Source of the DNA: JBBBNV01 sp037137075
GTDB taxonomy: Bacteria; Bacillota; Bacilli; Paenibacillales; NBRC-103111
Reading direction: 5' to 3'
DNA length: 64,000 nucleotides
Assembly (NCBI RefSeq): GCF_037137075.1
Contig: NZ_JBBBNV010000022.1
Span: forward strand, 22,745 to 86,744
Part shown: one piece after another, positions 45,754 to 55,636 of the stretch
Layout: each line of letters begins with the position of its first letter
Numbering within the stretch: position 1 is the first letter of the stretch
The notes under the pieces: generated by a model
What the model was told of the DNA's origin: nothing
The model's database searches: none
The model's input: the letters and a program-made list of their open reading frames with translations, nothing else
Translations under genes and position numbers: made by a program

Positions 45754-48700
45754 CTAAGCGGAAATGACGGCTTCATCATCGAGCCGCACCGAGACCAGCT
45801 TCGAGACGCCGCCCTCCTCCATCGTCACGCCGTAGAGCACGTCCGCCTCCTCCATCGTCCCTTTGCGGTGGGTCACAACAATAAACTGCGTCTGCTCCGA
45901 GAACTCGCGCAAATATGTAGCGAAGCGCGATACGTTAGCCTCGTCCAATGCCGCTTCGACCTCATCCAGCACGCAAAACGGAACCGGCTTGACATGCAGA
46001 ATTGAGAAAAGCAGGGCCATAGCTGTCAGCGCCCGCTCACCGCCGGACAGCAGCTGCAGGTTTTGCAGCTTCTTGCCTGGCGGCTGGGCTACAATTTCAA
46101 TCCCCGTATCCAGCAGGCGATCCGGCTCGGACAAGATGAGATCGGCCCGCCCGCCGCCGAACAGCTTCGCAAATACGACCACAAAATGAGAGCGGATAGC
46201 ATCAAACGTCGTTTTAAACCGCTTGGACATCTCTTCATTCATCTCGCGAATAACCTGATACAGAGAAGTTTTCGCTTCGATCAGGTCGTTTTTCTGCGTG
46301 TTCAAAAACTCATAGCGCTCGCCGACCCGCTGGTATTCCTCAATCGCGCCAAGGTTTACTTCGCCAAGCGCCGAGATTTGACGCTTCAAATCCTTGACTT
46401 TGGCCTGTGTGCCCTCAATATCGTCGGGAACCGGATAGCGCGTTTTGGCCAGCTCGTAGCTAAGCTCGTAATCCTCGGACAGCTTCTTGAGCAGGTTGTC
46501 CAGCTCCACATCGAGCCGGTTTAACCGCACCTCCGTTTGGTGCAGCTGCTGCTCCACCTCTTTGAGCTCGTTTCGCTGGTCCTTGGTTTTGTTTTCTTCC
46601 TGCTCCAGCCGTGCCAGCCATTCCGCTCGTTCCGCTCGTTTCCGTTCCGTCGATTCCACGCACCTTGTTTTCTCGATGCGGAGCTTGTTCAGCTGCTCAA
46701 TTTGGCCGATCTGCTGCGCCTCGGTTGCTTCAAGCTCGCGGTCCGCGGCAACCAGCTGCTCCTGCAGACCAGCCAGCTCACCCCGAAGCTGCGCCGCGTC
46801 GGCATCCATACGCCGCAGCTGCTCCTGCGACGACTGCTTCTCCTGCTGGAGAGCCGCTACCTTGACCTTCAGCTCAGTCAGCTCGCCCAGCAGCTCCTCC
46901 TTGGCGGATTCACTCGCCTTGCGGGCCAGCTCCGCCGAACGGAGCGCCTCCTGCAGCTGCTGCTCCTCCCGCTCCAGGTCAAGCAGCACCGCAGCGCTCT
47001 GTTCCTTCTGCGACACGGCCGCCGAAGCCTCCTGTTGAAGGGACTGGATTTCCTGCTCAGTAATGGCAAGCTGGTCCGCAAGCATCCGGGCTTCCTTGCT
47101 CAGCTGATCTCGAAGCGCAATCATCTGCTGCTCTTCAAGCCGTCGCGCTTCGCCGTCGGCCCGAAGCTGCTCCAGCTTTTTGCCGTGCTCCAAATGCTCG
47201 GTTTGCATATCGGCCGCCTTGCGGCGAAGCTGCTCGAGCTGACCGGTTGCCGTTTGAATTTCTTTGGCCAATTCATCAATTTGGCGCTGGCGGCCGAGCA
47301 AGCTGCTGTTTTTCCGATGCTGGCTGCCCCCTGTCATCGATCCGCCCGGATTAACGAGGTCGCCTTCCAGCGTCACAACGCGATACCTGTACTGGCAGCG
47401 CGCCGCAATGCGGTTCGCCTCCTCCAGGGTCTCGGCAATGACTACATGGCCAAGCAGGCTGGAGAAAATGTTCTCGTACGCCGCATCAAACTTGACCAAT
47501 TCCGCGGCAACTCCAACAAAGCCTGGAGCCGTCGCGATGCTGCCCCGTTCGCTTGCCCCAATATGCCGCCCTTTAATCACATCCAGCGGCAAGAAGGTTG
47601 CCCGGCCAAGCTGCCGCTGCTTCAGAAACGAAATAGCTTCCCGGCCGGCGCTTTCGTTTTCCACGACAATGTTCTGCAGGGCTGCGCCGAGGGCGGTTTC
47701 AATCGCCAGCTCCACTTCGGCGGGAACCTTGACCAGCTCTGCTACCGCGCCGTGAATGCCCTTCAAGGCGCGCCCTTTGGCTTTAAGCACTTCCTTTACG
47801 CCCTGAGCGAAGCCGTCATAATCGTTCGCCATTTCCTGCATGGTCGATCTGCGGGAGATTAAAGCCTCCACGCGCTGCTCCCACTTGCGAACCGTTGCCT
47901 GTGCTTCCTCGCGCAGGGACTGGCTTGACGAGATTTGCCCGCTAATGTCCACATACTCCTGCTTCATCGCCGTGAGCTGGCCTGCTATTTTCTCCAGCCT
48001 CAGCTCTTGATCCACACGGCGTTCCGCCAGCGTTTTTTGTTCGCCTGTAAGCCGGGAACGCTCCTCCAGCAGCCGCTCTGTCCGCCGGAGCAGGGACTCC
48101 GCTTGCTGTTCGGCGTAACGCACATCATTGCGAACCTGGGCCATCCGGTTCAGCTTGTCGAGCAGATCGCTCTTAATCCGCTCTTCCGTCTCGCTGCTGG
48201 TGCCCCCGGCAATCCCAAGCAGCTTGGCCTCCTCAGCCTGCAGCTCTCCCTGCAGCTTGGCAAGCTGTGCGGCGAGCGCTTCCGTCTTGCTTCTAAGCTC
48301 AGCGGCCTCTTCATCTCGCTGGCTGCCCCTGCTTTGCTGCTGACCGACGGCTTGCTCCAGCTGGGCTTTAAGCGACAGCACGTTTTTGTGCCGTTCCTTC
48401 AGCACTTCGCCCTGTCCTTCCACCTTCTCGACTTCCTCGCTAAGCCTCAGCAGATCGACCTGCAGCTTCTCCAGGTCCGACTCCAGCTGACGGGTCTGCC
48501 AGCGGTGCGTCTCCAGCTGCGCATCGTGCTTGCCTACCACCGCAGCCAGCTCCAGCTGCTGCTTCTGCATCCCGGCCAGCCTGCCGCTGGCCTCCGTCCA
48601 TGCCCCGTGAAGCTGTTCAATCTGGTATACGTACATGGAGATTTCGCTGTTTTTAAGCTCGCCCTTAAGCTCGCGAAACCGCAGCGCCTTCTCGGATTGC

Positions 48701-49320
48701 TCCTTCAAGGGCCCGATTTGGTCTTCCAGCTCGGTCACCAGGTCGTGGATGCGAAGCAGATTTTGCTCCGTATCATCCAGCTTGCGCTCCGCTTCCTTTT
48801 TTCTGGACTTGTATTTGACAATCCCGGATGCTTCTTCGAAAATCCCCCTCCGGTCCTCGGACCGCGTGCTGAGAATCTCTTCAATCCGTCCTTGTCCAAT
48901 GATGGAATACGCTTCTTTCCCGATGCCTGTATCCATAAACAGCTCTGTAATGTCCTTTAAGCGACAAGGCTGCTTGTTGATTAAATATTCACTTTCTCCG
49001 CTGCGGTGCACCCGCCGCGTGACCGTGACCTCCGTAAAATCCATTGGCAATGCCTGATCCGTATTATCAAGCGTCAAGGAGACTTCCCCGAAGTTGACCG
49101 CTTTGCGGGCATCACTTCCCGCGAAAATAATGTCTTCCATTTTCCCGCCGCGCAAAGAACGGGCACTTTGCTCACCCAGCACCCAACGGATTGAATCGGA
49201 GATGTTGCTTTTGCCGCTCCCGTTCGGACCGACAACTGCGGTAATGCCCGGCACAAACTCAAGCTCCGTCCGATCGGCGAACGACTTGAAGCCGGCCAAT
49301 TCCAACCGTTTCAAAAACAT
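45754..49320 (-). CDS. smc: SMC, chromosome condensation ATPase
   Basis: An 1188-residue SMC protein: Walker A GPNGSGKS at 31-38, two long coiled coils around a hinge (about 515-650), signature LLSGGERALTAMALLF and Walker B FCVLDEVEAALDEANV near the C-terminus. With ScpA and ScpB it loads at parS sites and aligns chromosome arms. GGGGTGAG precedes the ATG at 49320; 34 upstream codons are open but not SMC-like. Confidence 0.97.
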   Translation of the reverse strand: MFLKRLELAGFKSFADRTELEFVPGITAVVGPNGSGKSNISDSIRWVLGEQSARSLRGGKMEDIIFAGSDARKAVNFGEVSLTLDNTDQALPMDFTEVTVTRRVHRSGESEYLINKQPCRLKDITELFMDTGIGKEAYSIIGQGRIEEILSTRSEDRRGIFEEASGIVKYKSRKKEAERKLDDTEQNLLRIHDLVTELEDQIGPLKEQSEKALRFRELKGELKNSEISMYVYQIEQLHGAWTEASGRLAGMQKQQLELAAVVGKHDAQLETHRWQTRQLESDLEKLQVDLLRLSEEVEKVEGQGEVLKERHKNVLSLKAQLEQAVGQQQSRGSQRDEEAAELRSKTEALAAQLAKLQGELQAEEAKLLGIAGGTSSETEERIKSDLLDKLNRMAQVRNDVRYAEQQAESLLRRTERLLEERSRLTGEQKTLAERRVDQELRLEKIAGQLTAMKQEYVDISGQISSSQSLREEAQATVRKWEQRVEALISRRSTMQEMANDYDGFAQGVKEVLKAKGRALKGIHGAVAELVKVPAEVELAIETALGAALQNIVVENESAGREAISFLKQRQLGRATFLPLDVIKGRHIGASERGSIATAPGFVGVAAELVKFDAAYENIFSSLLGHVVIAETLEEANRIAARCQYRYRVVTLEGDLVNPGGSMTGGSQHRKNSSLLGRQRQIDELAKEIQTATGQLEQLRRKAADMQTEHLEHGKKLEQLRADGEARRLEEQQMIALRDQLSKEARMLADQLAITEQEIQSLQQEASAAVSQKEQSAAVLLDLEREEQQLQEALRSAELARKASESAKEELLGELTELKVKVAALQQEKQSSQEQLRRMDADAAQLRGELAGLQEQLVAADRELEATEAQQIGQIEQLNKLRIEKTRCVESTERKRAERAEWLARLEQEENKTKDQRNELKEVEQQLHQTEVRLNRLDVELDNLLKKLSEDYELSYELAKTRYPVPDDIEGTQAKVKDLKRQISALGEVNLGAIEEYQRVGERYEFLNTQKNDLIEAKTSLYQVIREMNEEMSKRFKTTFDAIRSHFVVVFAKLFGGGRADLILSEPDRLLDTGIEIVAQPPGKKLQNLQLLSGGERALTAMALLFSILHVKPVPFCVLDEVEAALDEANVSRFATYLREFSEQTQFIVVTHRKGTMEEADVLYGVTMEEGGVSKLVSVRLDDEAVISA

Positions 49321-49431
49321 GCTCTCACCCCATCCGCTATTGTACCACACCGCCAGCCCGGCATGTAGGCCATTTCCCGCGATATGCGGCAAAACCATCA
49401 CAACTCCCGTAAAATACAACAAACGCCGCCA

Positions 49432-50130
49432 TCAAGAGATGGTGACGTTTAGTTTATGCAGCCCCGCGGCTGCCGCCTGCTGTTCGGATTCTTTTTTGGA
49501 TTTGCCCACGCCTCTGCCAATCATCTGCTGGTCCATGCACACCTCGGAAACAAACTCCCGGTCGTGCGCTGGCCCCCGTTCATCGACAATGCGGTATTCC
49601 AATTGACCCAAATTATGCTGCTGCACATACTCCTGTAAAAATGTTTTGAAATCGCTCACCTGGGAACGCCCCTGATCCGGCAAGTAAGGGAATACATGCT
49701 CCCGCAAGAAGGCTTGTACCGCTTCCAGACCTTGGTCCAGATACAGTGCTCCGATAAACGATTCGAACACGTCAGCCAGCAGTGCCGGACGGGTACGGCC
49801 ACCGGTCATTTCCTCCCCTTTGCCGAGGAAAACATATAACCCGATGTCAAGTCGGTTAGCAAATCCGACAAGAGAGGGCTCGCACACAATCGAGGCCCGA
49901 AGCTTTGTCAGTTCCCCTTCGCTGTACGCCGGGTAACGGTGATACAAATATTCGGAAATGGTCAGCTCCAGCACTGCATCGCCCAGAAACTCCAGCCGTT
50001 CATTGTCCTTGTGCGTACCCGACTTTTGTTCATTGACATAGGAAGAATGAGTAAACGCCTGACGCAGCAGCGCCTGATTCCGAAACTGAATACCGAGCCG
50101 TTCCTGGAGCCGGGTGATGTCCTGCTTCAA
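49432..50130 (-). CDS. rnc: RNase III
   Basis: A 232-residue enzyme with the catalytic signature ERLEFLGDAVLEL (44-56), FESFIGALYLDQG and a C-terminal double-stranded RNA-binding domain (about 160-230). It processes rRNA and SRP RNA precursors. The start is a TTG at 50130 behind AGGAGGTGG. rnc-smc-ftsY order is conserved. Confidence 0.96.
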   Translation of the reverse strand: MKQDITRLQERLGIQFRNQALLRQAFTHSSYVNEQKSGTHKDNERLEFLGDAVLELTISEYLYHRYPAYSEGELTKLRASIVCEPSLVGFANRLDIGLYVFLGKGEEMTGGRTRPALLADVFESFIGALYLDQGLEAVQAFLREHVFPYLPDQGRSQVSDFKTFLQEYVQQHNLGQLEYRIVDERGPAHDREFVSEVCMDQQMIGRGVGKSKKESEQQAAAAGLHKLNVTIS

Positions 50131-50161
50131 TCCGAACCACCTCCTGTCCTAGCCCCTTATG

Positions 50162-51400
50162 TTACGCTTCGAAGCGCTTTAAAATAATGGTTGCGTTGTG
50201 TCCGCCAAAGCCGAACGAGTTGGACAACGCCGTGCGTACATCCGCTTTCCTCGCCACATTCGGCACCACATCCAAATCACATTCCGGATCCTGTTCAACC
50301 ACATTAATCGTCGGCGCAATTACACCGCGATTAATGGTCAAGACAGAAATAATCGCTTCTACCCCGCCTGCTGCGCCAAGCAAGTGTCCGGTCATCGATT
50401 TCGTCGAGCTGACAGCAAGCTTGTAGGCATGGTCGCCGAACGCTTTTTTAATGGCCGTCGTTTCGGACTTGTCTCCCGCCGGGGTCGACGTGCCATGAGC
50501 GTTGATGTAGTCGATTTCCGTCGGCTCAATTCCCGCATCCTTAAGCGCGCGAACCATACAACGTGCTGCGCCGTCCGGATCCGGATCGGTCATATGGAAT
50601 GCGTCGCCGCTCATGCCGTAGCCAATCACTTCGGCATAAATTTTGGCTCCGCGCTGCTGCGCATGCTCCAAGGACTCCAGAATAAGCACCCCCGCACCCT
50701 CGCCCATAACAAACCCGTCACGGCCGATGTCGAACGGGCGGCTAGCGAGCTCAGGCTCTTCATTACGGGTAGACATGGCGCGAAGCGCACAGAAGCCGGC
50801 CATCCCTGTCGGACGAATCGTAGCTTCGGCGCCGCCGCAAATCATCACTTCGGCATCGCCCCGCTGAATAAGCTTAAACGCATCCCCGATGGCATTGGAG
50901 CCTGTCGCGCAGGCCGTCACCACGTTGCTGTTCGGACCCTTGGCGCCGGTAATAATCGAGATTTGACCCGTTGCCATATTGGCAATCATCATCGGAATAA
51001 AAAACGGGCTGACCCGCTTCGGACCCTTCTCCAGCAAAATCTTGTGCTGCTCTTCCCACGTGCCCAGTCCCCCGATGCCGGAGCCGACATATACGCCGAC
51101 CCGCTCCGGATCTGCATTAACACCGATCTCCAATGCAGAATCCTGAATCGCAAGCCTCGCTGCCGCAACGCCTAGTTGCACGAAGCGGTCCATCTTGCGG
51201 GCATCCTTCTTGTCCATATATAATTCAGGGTCAAAATCTTTGATGGATGCAGCGATTCGAGTAGGATATTCGCTTACGTCGAAGGATTCCACTTCAGACA
51301 CGCCGGATTTCCCTTCCAGCAGATTGCCCCAGAATGTATCCAAATCGTGACCGAGTGAGGTCATAACCCCCATACCCGTAATAACTACTCTTTGTTTCAT
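50162..51400 (-). CDS. fabF: FabF, 3-oxoacyl-ACP synthase II
   Basis: A 412-residue condensing enzyme with the Cys-His-His triad C164 (VTACATGSNA), H302 (NAHGTSTPAGD) and H339 (TGHLLGAAG). It elongates acyl chains with malonyl-ACP. In B. subtilis fabF is elsewhere with fabHA; here it ends the fapR operon. Confidence 0.97.
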   Translation of the reverse strand: MKQRVVITGMGVMTSLGHDLDTFWGNLLEGKSGVSEVESFDVSEYPTRIAASIKDFDPELYMDKKDARKMDRFVQLGVAAARLAIQDSALEIGVNADPERVGVYVGSGIGGLGTWEEQHKILLEKGPKRVSPFFIPMMIANMATGQISIITGAKGPNSNVVTACATGSNAIGDAFKLIQRGDAEVMICGGAEATIRPTGMAGFCALRAMSTRNEEPELASRPFDIGRDGFVMGEGAGVLILESLEHAQQRGAKIYAEVIGYGMSGDAFHMTDPDPDGAARCMVRALKDAGIEPTEIDYINAHGTSTPAGDKSETTAIKKAFGDHAYKLAVSSTKSMTGHLLGAAGGVEAIISVLTINRGVIAPTINVVEQDPECDLDVVPNVARKADVRTALSNSFGFGGHNATIILKRFEA

Positions 51401-51476
51401 AGTGATCCACCTCTATGTAAAATGCATGAATTTAGTTTAGGTAAGGCTTGGCCTGAAACAATCGGAAATGAGGAGA

Positions 51477-51505
51477 AAGTCCCGTTCTTCATAAAAACGG
51501 GACTT
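51477..51505 (-). terminator. Hairpin between acpP and fabF
   Basis: Minus-strand arms AAGTCCCGTT and AACGGGACTT are perfectly complementary around a nine-base loop, followed by a weak TCTCCTC tract. Probably a partial terminator or RNA 3' end stabiliser that lets acpP be made in excess over fabF (inference). Confidence 0.55.
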
Positions 51506-51515
51506 GTAGACTCTC

Positions 51516-51749
51516 TTAAGTATGAGATTCTATGTATTTCACAACTTCTCCCACTGATGTGATTTTTTCTGCATCTTCATCAGAGATTTCCATATCGAAT
51601 TCATCTTCGAGTTCCATAACCAGTTCAACGACGTCGAGCGAATCAGCACCCAAATCATCCTTGAACGAAGCTTCGAGGGTGACTTCAGACTCTTCGACCC
51701 CAAGACGATCGATGACGATTTTCTTCACACGATCCAATACTTCGGACAT
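51516..51749 (-). CDS. acpP: Acyl carrier protein
   Basis: A 77-residue acidic four-helix protein with the phosphopantetheine serine S37 in DDLGADSLDVVELVMELED. The ATG at 51749 has a perfect GGAGGAGGTGA site, fitting high expression; the frame is open 13 codons more upstream across that site. Confidence 0.97.
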   Translation of the reverse strand: MSEVLDRVKKIVIDRLGVEESEVTLEASFKDDLGADSLDVVELVMELEDEFDMEISDEDAEKITSVGEVVKYIESHT

Positions 51750-51908
51750 CCGGTTCACCTCCTCCTTGGTATTATACGAGAATCTCATTCAAATTACCAG
51801 TGTTACCTCTCGCAGGCTCGCATAAACCTGATAAACCGCATGGCTGCAAGCTTTTCCGAAAATGAAATACGCTTTCATCCAAGCCGTTCCGCCTGAATAC
51901 AGGCTGAA

Positions 51909-52655
51909 TCAGGACCCCATATACATGCCGCCATCCACGTGTATGGTTTGGCCTGTCATGTAGGAAGCATCGTCGGACGCTAGGAAGCGGACCGCCTTGG
52001 CAATGTCCTCCGGATGCCCCAGGCGCGCAAGCGGGATTTGACCAAGCAGCTTCTCCTGGGTTTCCCCGGCAAGCTGTTCCGTCATATCCGTTGCGATAAA
52101 GCCTGGCGCGACACAGTTCACGGTAATTCCCCGCGAAGCCAGCTCCTTGGCCGACGCCTTGGTCAAACCGATTACGCCCGCCTTGGCGGAAACATAATTG
52201 GCTTGGCCGGGATTGCCTAAGGAGCCGACAACGGAGGAGATGTTAATAATCCGGCCGCTGCGCTGCTTCATCATCGGGCGGGTCACCGCTTTCAAGCAGT
52301 TGAACACGCCCTTCAGGTTCGTATTAATAACTTGATCAAACTCTTCTTCTTTCATGCGCATGATGAGGTTGTCACGGGTAATGCCTGCATTGTTGACCAA
52401 AATGTCAATCGAGCCAAGCTCGTCCAGCACCTGCTTGACCATGTCCTCCACTTCCGAGGAGCTGGCTACGTCCGCTTTGATAACGAGGGCCCGGCGGCCG
52501 AGGCTTCGGATCTGATCGGCAGCCTCTTGAGCCGCCTTTTCATTCCCGGCATAATTTATCGCCACATCCGCGCCGGCCTCTGCCAGCGTAATCGCTATGG
52601 CGCGGCCAATTCCGCGTGATGCGCCGGTAACAAGAGCAATTTTTCCTTGAAGCAT
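51909..52655 (-). CDS. fabG: FabG, 3-oxoacyl-ACP reductase
   Basis: A 248-residue short-chain dehydrogenase: cofactor loop TGASRGIGRAI, NNAG, catalytic S141, Y154 and K158 (YVSAK). It reduces 3-oxoacyl-ACP with NADPH. It lies 15 bases after fabD with a strong AAAGGGGGG site. Confidence 0.96.
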   Translation of the reverse strand: MLQGKIALVTGASRGIGRAIAITLAEAGADVAINYAGNEKAAQEAADQIRSLGRRALVIKADVASSSEVEDMVKQVLDELGSIDILVNNAGITRDNLIMRMKEEEFDQVINTNLKGVFNCLKAVTRPMMKQRSGRIINISSVVGSLGNPGQANYVSAKAGVIGLTKASAKELASRGITVNCVAPGFIATDMTEQLAGETQEKLLGQIPLARLGHPEDIAKAVRFLASDDASYMTGQTIHVDGGMYMGS

Positions 52656-52670
52656 GAAGCTATCCCCCCT

Positions 52671-53591
52671 TTATACGAAGCTTTCAATCGCTTCCATGCT
52701 GTTGATGGAGACGACTTTGGCGGATTTATCCACTTTTTTGACCAGTCCCGCCAGCACTGTGCCGGAACCGATCTCGACGAACGTGTCGACCCCTTGCTCC
52801 AGCAGCCATACCACAGTGTCTTCCCACAATACCGGAGAGTACACCTGACGGACCAGCAGTTCCCGGATCGATTGCGGATCTTGCTCAGGACGGGCGGTAA
52901 CGTTCGCTACGACCGGAATAGAAGCCGCTTTCAGCTCAAGCCCGTCCAGCACCTTAGCAAGCTGATCGGCAGCCGGCTTCATCAAGGAAGAATGAAACGG
53001 CCCGCTCACTTCAAGCGGGATAACCCGCTTGGCGCCGGCTTCCTTGCCCCGCTCCGCTAATACGGCTACGCCGTCCTTGCTGCCTGAGACGACGATTTGC
53101 CCCGGGCAGTTCACATTGGCCATTTCTACGAGGCCGCTCTCGGCAGTCACCGCTTCGCACAGCTTCGCCAGCTGCTCGCGGTCCGCTCCGAGAACCGCCG
53201 CCATGGCCCCTTGGCCGCCAGGAACGGCTTGCTCCATAAACGTGCCCCGGGCATGTACAGTCCGTACCGCATCGGTAAAGGAAATGACGCCTGCAGCAAC
53301 AAGCGCGCTGTATTCCCCGAGACTGTGACCGGCTACGAAGTCCGGCTGAACCCCTTTCGCGCGAAACGCCTCCAAATAGGCCATGCTTGTCGTCAGAAGC
53401 GCAGGCTGCGTATTGTAGGTGATTTTCAGACGATCGTCAGGCCCTTCAAAAATAAGGCTGCTCAGCTGAAAGCCAAGGGCCGCATCAGCCTGCTCAAACA
53501 AGCTGCGTGCCGCGGGATTCGCTTCATAAGCGTCACGGCCCATACCGACGCTCTGCGCGCCTTGGCCCGGAAAAATAAATGCATATGACAT
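52671..53591 (-). CDS. fabD: FabD, malonyl-CoA:ACP transacylase
   Basis: A 306-residue transacylase with FIFPGQGAQ at the start, nucleophile S90 in GHSLGEYSAL and H200 in GPFHSSLM. It loads malonyl groups on ACP. The ATG at 53591 fits the family N-terminus; ATG and TTG codons a few residues upstream overlap the AAAGGA site. Confidence 0.95.
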   Translation of the reverse strand: MSYAFIFPGQGAQSVGMGRDAYEANPAARSLFEQADAALGFQLSSLIFEGPDDRLKITYNTQPALLTTSMAYLEAFRAKGVQPDFVAGHSLGEYSALVAAGVISFTDAVRTVHARGTFMEQAVPGGQGAMAAVLGADREQLAKLCEAVTAESGLVEMANVNCPGQIVVSGSKDGVAVLAERGKEAGAKRVIPLEVSGPFHSSLMKPAADQLAKVLDGLELKAASIPVVANVTARPEQDPQSIRELLVRQVYSPVLWEDTVVWLLEQGVDTFVEIGSGTVLAGLVKKVDKSAKVVSINSMEAIESFV

Positions 53592-53652
53592 ATAAGTCCA
53601 CATTCCTTTCAATCGCGATGATCGGATTCAATCCCGATTCGGATTCGGCAGG

Positions 53653-54639
53653 CTACCAGACGAGCGCGCTCGCACCCCAGGTCAAACCGCCGCCAAAGCC
53701 GACGAGAATTAGCTTGTCGCCTTCCTTCAGCCGTCCTTCCTCCACCGCTTCCGCCAAAGCGAGAGGGATGGAAGCCGCAGACACATTCCCGTAACGGTCC
53801 AGGTTCACCATGCACTTCTCCGGAGGCAGCTCAAGCCGCTCCATGGCCGATTGGATAATCCGCTTGTTGGCCTGATGGGGAACCAGCAGGTCGATATCCG
53901 CTTTTTCCCACTTCGCTTTACGGAGAACCTCCTCAGCAGCAGCGCCCATAATCCGTACTGCAAATTTAAACACATCCGCACCGGCCATCTGTATAAAGTG
54001 CAGCTTGCTTTCAAGCGATGCCGCAGAGGAAGGATTGCGCGAACCGCCGCCGCATACCTTGAGCAGGTCCCCGCCGGATCCGTCCGCGCCAAGCTCGAAC
54101 GATTTGAATCCGCGGCCTTCCGGCACCCGGCCGATGACTACCGCGCCTGCGCCGTCCCCGAATAACACGCATGTATTCCGGTCAGTGTAGTCCGTAATTT
54201 TGGACAAGCATTCCGCACCGACAACCAGCGCGTATTGATACATCCCTGTTGCAATAAAGTTCGAGGCGTTAGCCAGTCCGTAAATAAACCCGGAGCAGGC
54301 TGCCGACAAGTCAAACGCCGCCGCTTTCCTGGCTCCCAGCTTCTCCTGCAAAATGCAGGCCGTTGACGGAAAAGCCATATCCGGTGTAATTGTAGCCACT
54401 ACAATCAAATCCAGCTGGTCCGCCGTAATGCCCGCACTGTCAAGCGCGCCCTTTGCGGCCTCCAGCGCCAAATCGGACGACGCCTGTTCGTCTGAACTAA
54501 TCCGGCGCTCACGAATCCCGGTCCGGGTCACAATCCATTCATCGTTCGTATCGACCATTTTTTCCAAATCATGATTGCTTAAAATACGGTCTGGCACATA
54601 TTTGCCTGTTCCCAAAATACCTACCGGATATAAGTCCAT
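53653..54639 (-). CDS. fabH: FabH, 3-oxoacyl-ACP synthase III
   Basis: A 328-residue initiating condensing enzyme with C115 (SAACSGF), H255 (VPHQANKR) and N285 (YGNVSAAS). It joins acyl-CoA primers with malonyl-ACP, so it decides branched or straight chains. The ribosome site is weak (GTGAGTTGGA). The frame is open 29 codons upstream into plsX, but the ATG at 54639 matches FabH. Confidence 0.95.
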   Translation of the reverse strand: MDLYPVGILGTGKYVPDRILSNHDLEKMVDTNDEWIVTRTGIRERRISSDEQASSDLALEAAKGALDSAGITADQLDLIVVATITPDMAFPSTACILQEKLGARKAAAFDLSAACSGFIYGLANASNFIATGMYQYALVVGAECLSKITDYTDRNTCVLFGDGAGAVVIGRVPEGRGFKSFELGADGSGGDLLKVCGGGSRNPSSAASLESKLHFIQMAGADVFKFAVRIMGAAAEEVLRKAKWEKADIDLLVPHQANKRIIQSAMERLELPPEKCMVNLDRYGNVSAASIPLALAEAVEEGRLKEGDKLILVGFGGGLTWGASALVW

Positions 54640-54649
54640 GTTGTCCAAC

Positions 54650-55636
54650 TCACTTTTCACTAATTTCGCTTGCGATCGCTTCAACCAGCTTGTTTTGCAC
54701 AGCGCTGCGCGCCTGTCGCACCGCATTTTTAATCGTTTCCGCCTTGGAGGAGCCGTGGCTTTTGAGAACGAGCCCGTTCACTCCAAGGAGCGGGGCTGCG
54801 CCGTGAGAGTTGTAATCCATCTTGCGGTTCAAGGCCTTCAGCCCGGACATGAGGGGCAGTACGCTTAATTTCGTCAGCCAGCTGCGTTTAAATTCACGCT
54901 TCAGCTCGCTGAAAATCACGCCTGCCGCCCCCTCCATCGCCTTCAGCATCACGTTGCCGGTAAAACCGTCGCATACCAGCACGTCGCAGTCTCGTGTAAG
55001 CACCCCGCGTGCCTCCACGCTGCCGACAAAATGAATAGGCGCCGATTCCAAAAGCGGATAAACGGCCTTCGTCAGCTCGTTGCCTTTTCCCGCTTCTGTC
55101 CCTACGTTCAGCAGGCCGATCCGCGGCTTCGCCATGCCGTCCACTTTACTCCGGTACAGGCTGCCCATAATGGCAAACTGCAGCAGATTTTGCGCACTAG
55201 CATCCGGGTTGGCACCCAAATCCAGCGCAAGCGTGCCTACTCCGTCCGCCGTCGGCATCATCGGCGCAAGCGCCGGGCGGTCAATGCCGCTAATCCGTCC
55301 GACCACCAGCAGCCCGGTAACGACGAGCGCGCCCGTATTGCCCGCGGAGATCATCGCATCCGCTTCCTTTTCGCGAACCAATTTGCCCGCCACGACCATG
55401 GATGAAGCCTTTTTGCGCCGCACAGCCTTGGCCGGCTCGTCCTCCGCCAAAATCTCGTCCTCCGCATGATGGATTCTGAGGTTCGGCAGCTGCTCCGTCA
55501 GCAGCGGCCTTAGTTTCGCTTCATGACCAACCAATATAATTTCCGTGTCCGGCCATTCCTTCGCTGCGAGAAGCGCGCCCTGGACATTGCTCTCCGGGGC
55601 GTTATCGCCTCCCATGGCGTCAATCACGATCCGCAC
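54650..55636 (-). CDS. plsX: PlsX, acyl-ACP:phosphate acyltransferase
   Basis: A 328-residue PlsX beginning RIVIDAMGGDNAP, with SAGNTGALV and VLVCDGFTGNVMLKA. It makes acyl-phosphate for membrane phospholipid synthesis. The GTG at 55636, eight bases after AAGGGGG, gives the family N-terminus; an ATG six codons upstream lies across that site. It overlaps the end of fapR by 17 bases. Confidence 0.95.
   Translation of the reverse strand: MRIVIDAMGGDNAPESNVQGALLAAKEWPDTEIILVGHEAKLRPLLTEQLPNLRIHHAEDEILAEDEPAKAVRRKKASSMVVAGKLVREKEADAMISAGNTGALVVTGLLVVGRISGIDRPALAPMMPTADGVGTLALDLGANPDASAQNLLQFAIMGSLYRSKVDGMAKPRIGLLNVGTEAGKGNELTKAVYPLLESAPIHFVGSVEARGVLTRDCDVLVCDGFTGNVMLKAMEGAAGVIFSELKREFKRSWLTKLSVLPLMSGLKALNRKMDYNSHGAAPLLGVNGLVLKSHGSSKAETIKNAVRQARSAVQNKLVEAIASEISEK

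Noticed and set aside
46537..47862. 441-codon plus-strand open frame inside smc
   Set aside because: It is Leu/Gln-rich antisense of the SMC coiled coil, an effect of the GC-rich codon pattern.
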